Origin: Bacillota bacterium
GTDB lineage: Bacteria > Bacillota > Sulfobacillia > Sulfobacillales > Sulfobacillaceae
Length of the DNA: 64,000 nucleotides
Reading direction: 5' to 3'
NCBI GenBank assembly: GCA_021820965.1
Contig: JAKACZ010000002.1
Span: 124,001 to 188,000, forward strand
Below, in pieces: positions 62,701 through 64,000 of this stretch; position 1 is the stretch's first letter, and each line of letters begins with the position of its first letter. Position numbers and translations under genes: made by a program. The notes beneath the pieces were generated by a model that did no database searches, had not been told where the DNA came from, and saw only the letters and a list, made by a program, of their open reading frames with translations.

Positions 62701-62839
62701 GCTATGGGGGAGGCGCATGTTCGACAGTTATGCCCAGAATCTTAACATAGCGAGTGGTCACAGAAACCATGATGACAACCTAATGAGTCAAACCCATGAC
62801 CAAATAAGTTAGCCTCAACAACGTTGCGTCCCGCTCACA

Positions 62840-63248
62840 AGAACCCGATTTGGTCTGGGTTCAGACTACCAACGGCAAATCCGACTACGTGTATTCCTCT
62901 CAATTGTACGCGACTCCGACAAATCTCTAATAAGCGCTGACACATGGGACCTCCGCTACCCCGAGACGATTCCCGTGTACGCCCAGAACGGAAAGACGGT
63001 AATCGGGCAATACGTGCTACAGGGTGGGAGCCCACTACCTCTACCTCGAATGGCGGGGCCACAACGGTAGTCAGTGGCCTTCGGTCGAAGCAGAGGGGTA
63101 TCTTCGCGGTTCGGCGGAGGCAGCCCTCTGGACAAAGCCGCGGAAGTCGAAGACTATCGGCGATGTCGTGGCGCACACGCCCGGGTACCGGTCGGTGTTA
63201 GTTCCCGTTGGGAATGGGGGACTGTTCATCCAACGCGATCCAAGTTGA
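62840..63248 (+). pseudogene. decayed hypothetical gene
   Basis: Protein-like stretches in successive frames: DLVWVQTTNGKSDYVYSSQL, DLRYPETIPVYAQNGKTVIG, then YLEWRGHNGSQWPSVEAEGY and GYRSVLVPVGNGGLFIQRDP to TGA at 63246-63248. The pattern suggests one beta-rich protein broken by two indels. No family recognised. Confidence 0.4.
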
Positions 63249-63472
63249 GACCGGGCCGCGATGAATTCGAGACATCTCTCAGTCCACGGGTTCAGGCGCG
63301 TCCGCCCCGAAATTAATGACCTGTTATTGGGGGCGAGAGCTCCGTTAGCCGCGGCCATGTTAGGTCCTTTTGAGCAAGACGGAGGTGGCCTGTCGCGGCG
63401 TCATGCTTTATCATTCATATCGAGGAGTTCTGTCGCCCGGGGCCTTGCGGTTGAGAGGAGAGGAATCAACCG

Positions 63473-64000
63473 ATGCAATTACTGCCGATTGATGACTTTA
63501 TCGCGCGTCTACGCGACCTAGCGCACGCCGCGTTCGGGGATGTCGAAGAGCTGAGGCTGGGCACGTCCCGGTTCGGACAGCCGATCCCCGCGTTCAAAAT
63601 CCCTGACCAATCCCGGCGAGCGGTGTTCCTGGGCTTCCCCCATCCGAATGAGCCGCTCGGAGAATTGATTTTAGAGGCGGTGGTTCGGGAGGCGGTCGAC
63701 CGCCAATCGCCCAGCCAGACCGCGTGTTGGTATCTCGTGCCCGTATGGGATATCGATGGCGCGCGGGAAAATGAAGCGTGGTGGTCCGATGCTGTCACGG
63801 TTGAGCGGATGATCGACCATTGGTATCGCCCAGCGCCGTCGGAACAAGTCGAGTGGGCCTTTCCGCTGGATTATGGCGGCGTGCGCTTTGAACGACCCGG
63901 GCCCGAAACCGAGGCGGTGCGGCGATTACTGGATGCCGTGCAGCCCGAGGTCCTTCTGTCGTTGCACAACAGCGTCTTTCAGGGTGTCTACACCCTTATT
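63473..64000 (+). CDS. M14-like zinc carboxypeptidase (3' truncated by window)
   Basis: At least 176 residues; ATG after GAGAGGAGAGG. VFLGFPHPNEPLGELILEAV carries the M14 zinc motif HxxE (His/Glu near residues 52-55), and VLLSLHNSVFQGVYTLI should hold the third ligand His. Upstream part: MQLLPIDDFIARLRDLAHAA. Shorter N-terminus than the giant M14 at 34.8 kb, so a different subfamily. The stop codon lies beyond the window. Confidence 0.75.
   Translation, partial: MQLLPIDDFIARLRDLAHAAFGDVEELRLGTSRFGQPIPAFKIPDQSRRAVFLGFPHPNEPLGELILEAVVREAVDRQSPSQTACWYLVPVWDIDGARENEAWWSDAVTVERMIDHWYRPAPSEQVEWAFPLDYGGVRFERPGPETEAVRRLLDAVQPEVLLSLHNSVFQGVYTLI

Noticed and set aside
63315..63340. Inverse CGCCCCC core (GGGGGCGAGAG) as a reversed boundary copy
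   Set aside because: Only the core and a few bases match; no right arm and opposite orientation.

Overview
The window is chromosomal DNA of moderately high GC. Gram-positive traits dominate: strong AGGAGG-type ribosome binding sites with frequent GTG/TTG starts, a T-box leader, a two-gene ECF sigma/zf-HC2 anti-sigma pair, and lipobox and signal-peptide exports. Gene content and protein style suggest an acidophilic or thermophilic Bacillota of the Sulfobacillus type; this is inference, as no marker gene settles it. No rRNA or tRNA gene was recognised.

Layout. (1) 0-10 kb: an AbiEii-like nucleotidyltransferase, a chimeric ParM/GrpB remnant, a GNAT, an MFS transporter, an ECF sigma/anti-sigma/ABC exporter operon, a DMT exporter and a peptidoglycan-binding protein. 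(2) 10-12.3 kb: a graveyard of mobile elements, with a broken IS630 transposase and a frameshifted TnpB followed by a structured 3' region that could hold its guide RNA. (3) 12.3-14.2 kb: an MFS efflux pump with its winged-helix repressor and operator. (4) 14.3-30.5 kb: the most unusual part. Some 19 copies of an imperfect palindrome with a constant CGCCCCC loop, all in one orientation, punctuate the DNA every 0.26-2.2 kb. Nearly every interval holds one or two small accessory genes: GNATs, a Nudix hydrolase, a nucleotidyltransferase, an extra seryl-tRNA synthetase under a T-box, two ParE-type toxin/antitoxin modules, a PadR unit, DUF3800, and several very small membrane proteins. Many are broken by frameshifts or single stop codons. 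The arrangement looks like an integron cassette array, but no integrase and no canonical attC core sites were found.

(5) 31-34.7 kb: a glycosyltransferase and a large exported protein. (6) 34.8-44.7 kb: a peptide/pyroglutamate utilisation locus made of a very large M14-type metallopeptidase, an oligopeptide ABC importer without its ATPases, pyroglutamyl peptidase, and the 5-oxoprolinase PxpB-PxpC-PxpA, with PxpC fused to a biotin-carrier domain. Peptides would be imported, N-terminal pyroglutamate released, and 5-oxoproline opened to glutamate. (7) 44.9-45.5 kb: an ORF-less group II intron, next to asnB and a methyltransferase. (8) 49-52.6 kb: a small exported protein preceded by an 11-bp-periodic TGAC repeat array, next to an OmpR/histidine kinase pair that probably binds it, then an alpha/beta hydrolase. 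(9) 53-61.3 kb: an amine or gamma-glutamyl catabolic cluster (FluG-like amidohydrolase, two SDRs, a dead class II glutamine amidotransferase, a GntR regulator, a PanB-like enzyme, an APC permease, an isochorismatase-fold amidase and a GS-like ligase). (10) 61.3-64 kb: an IS110 remnant, a decayed region with a 14-bp inverted repeat, and the start of a second M14-like metallopeptidase cut by the window end.
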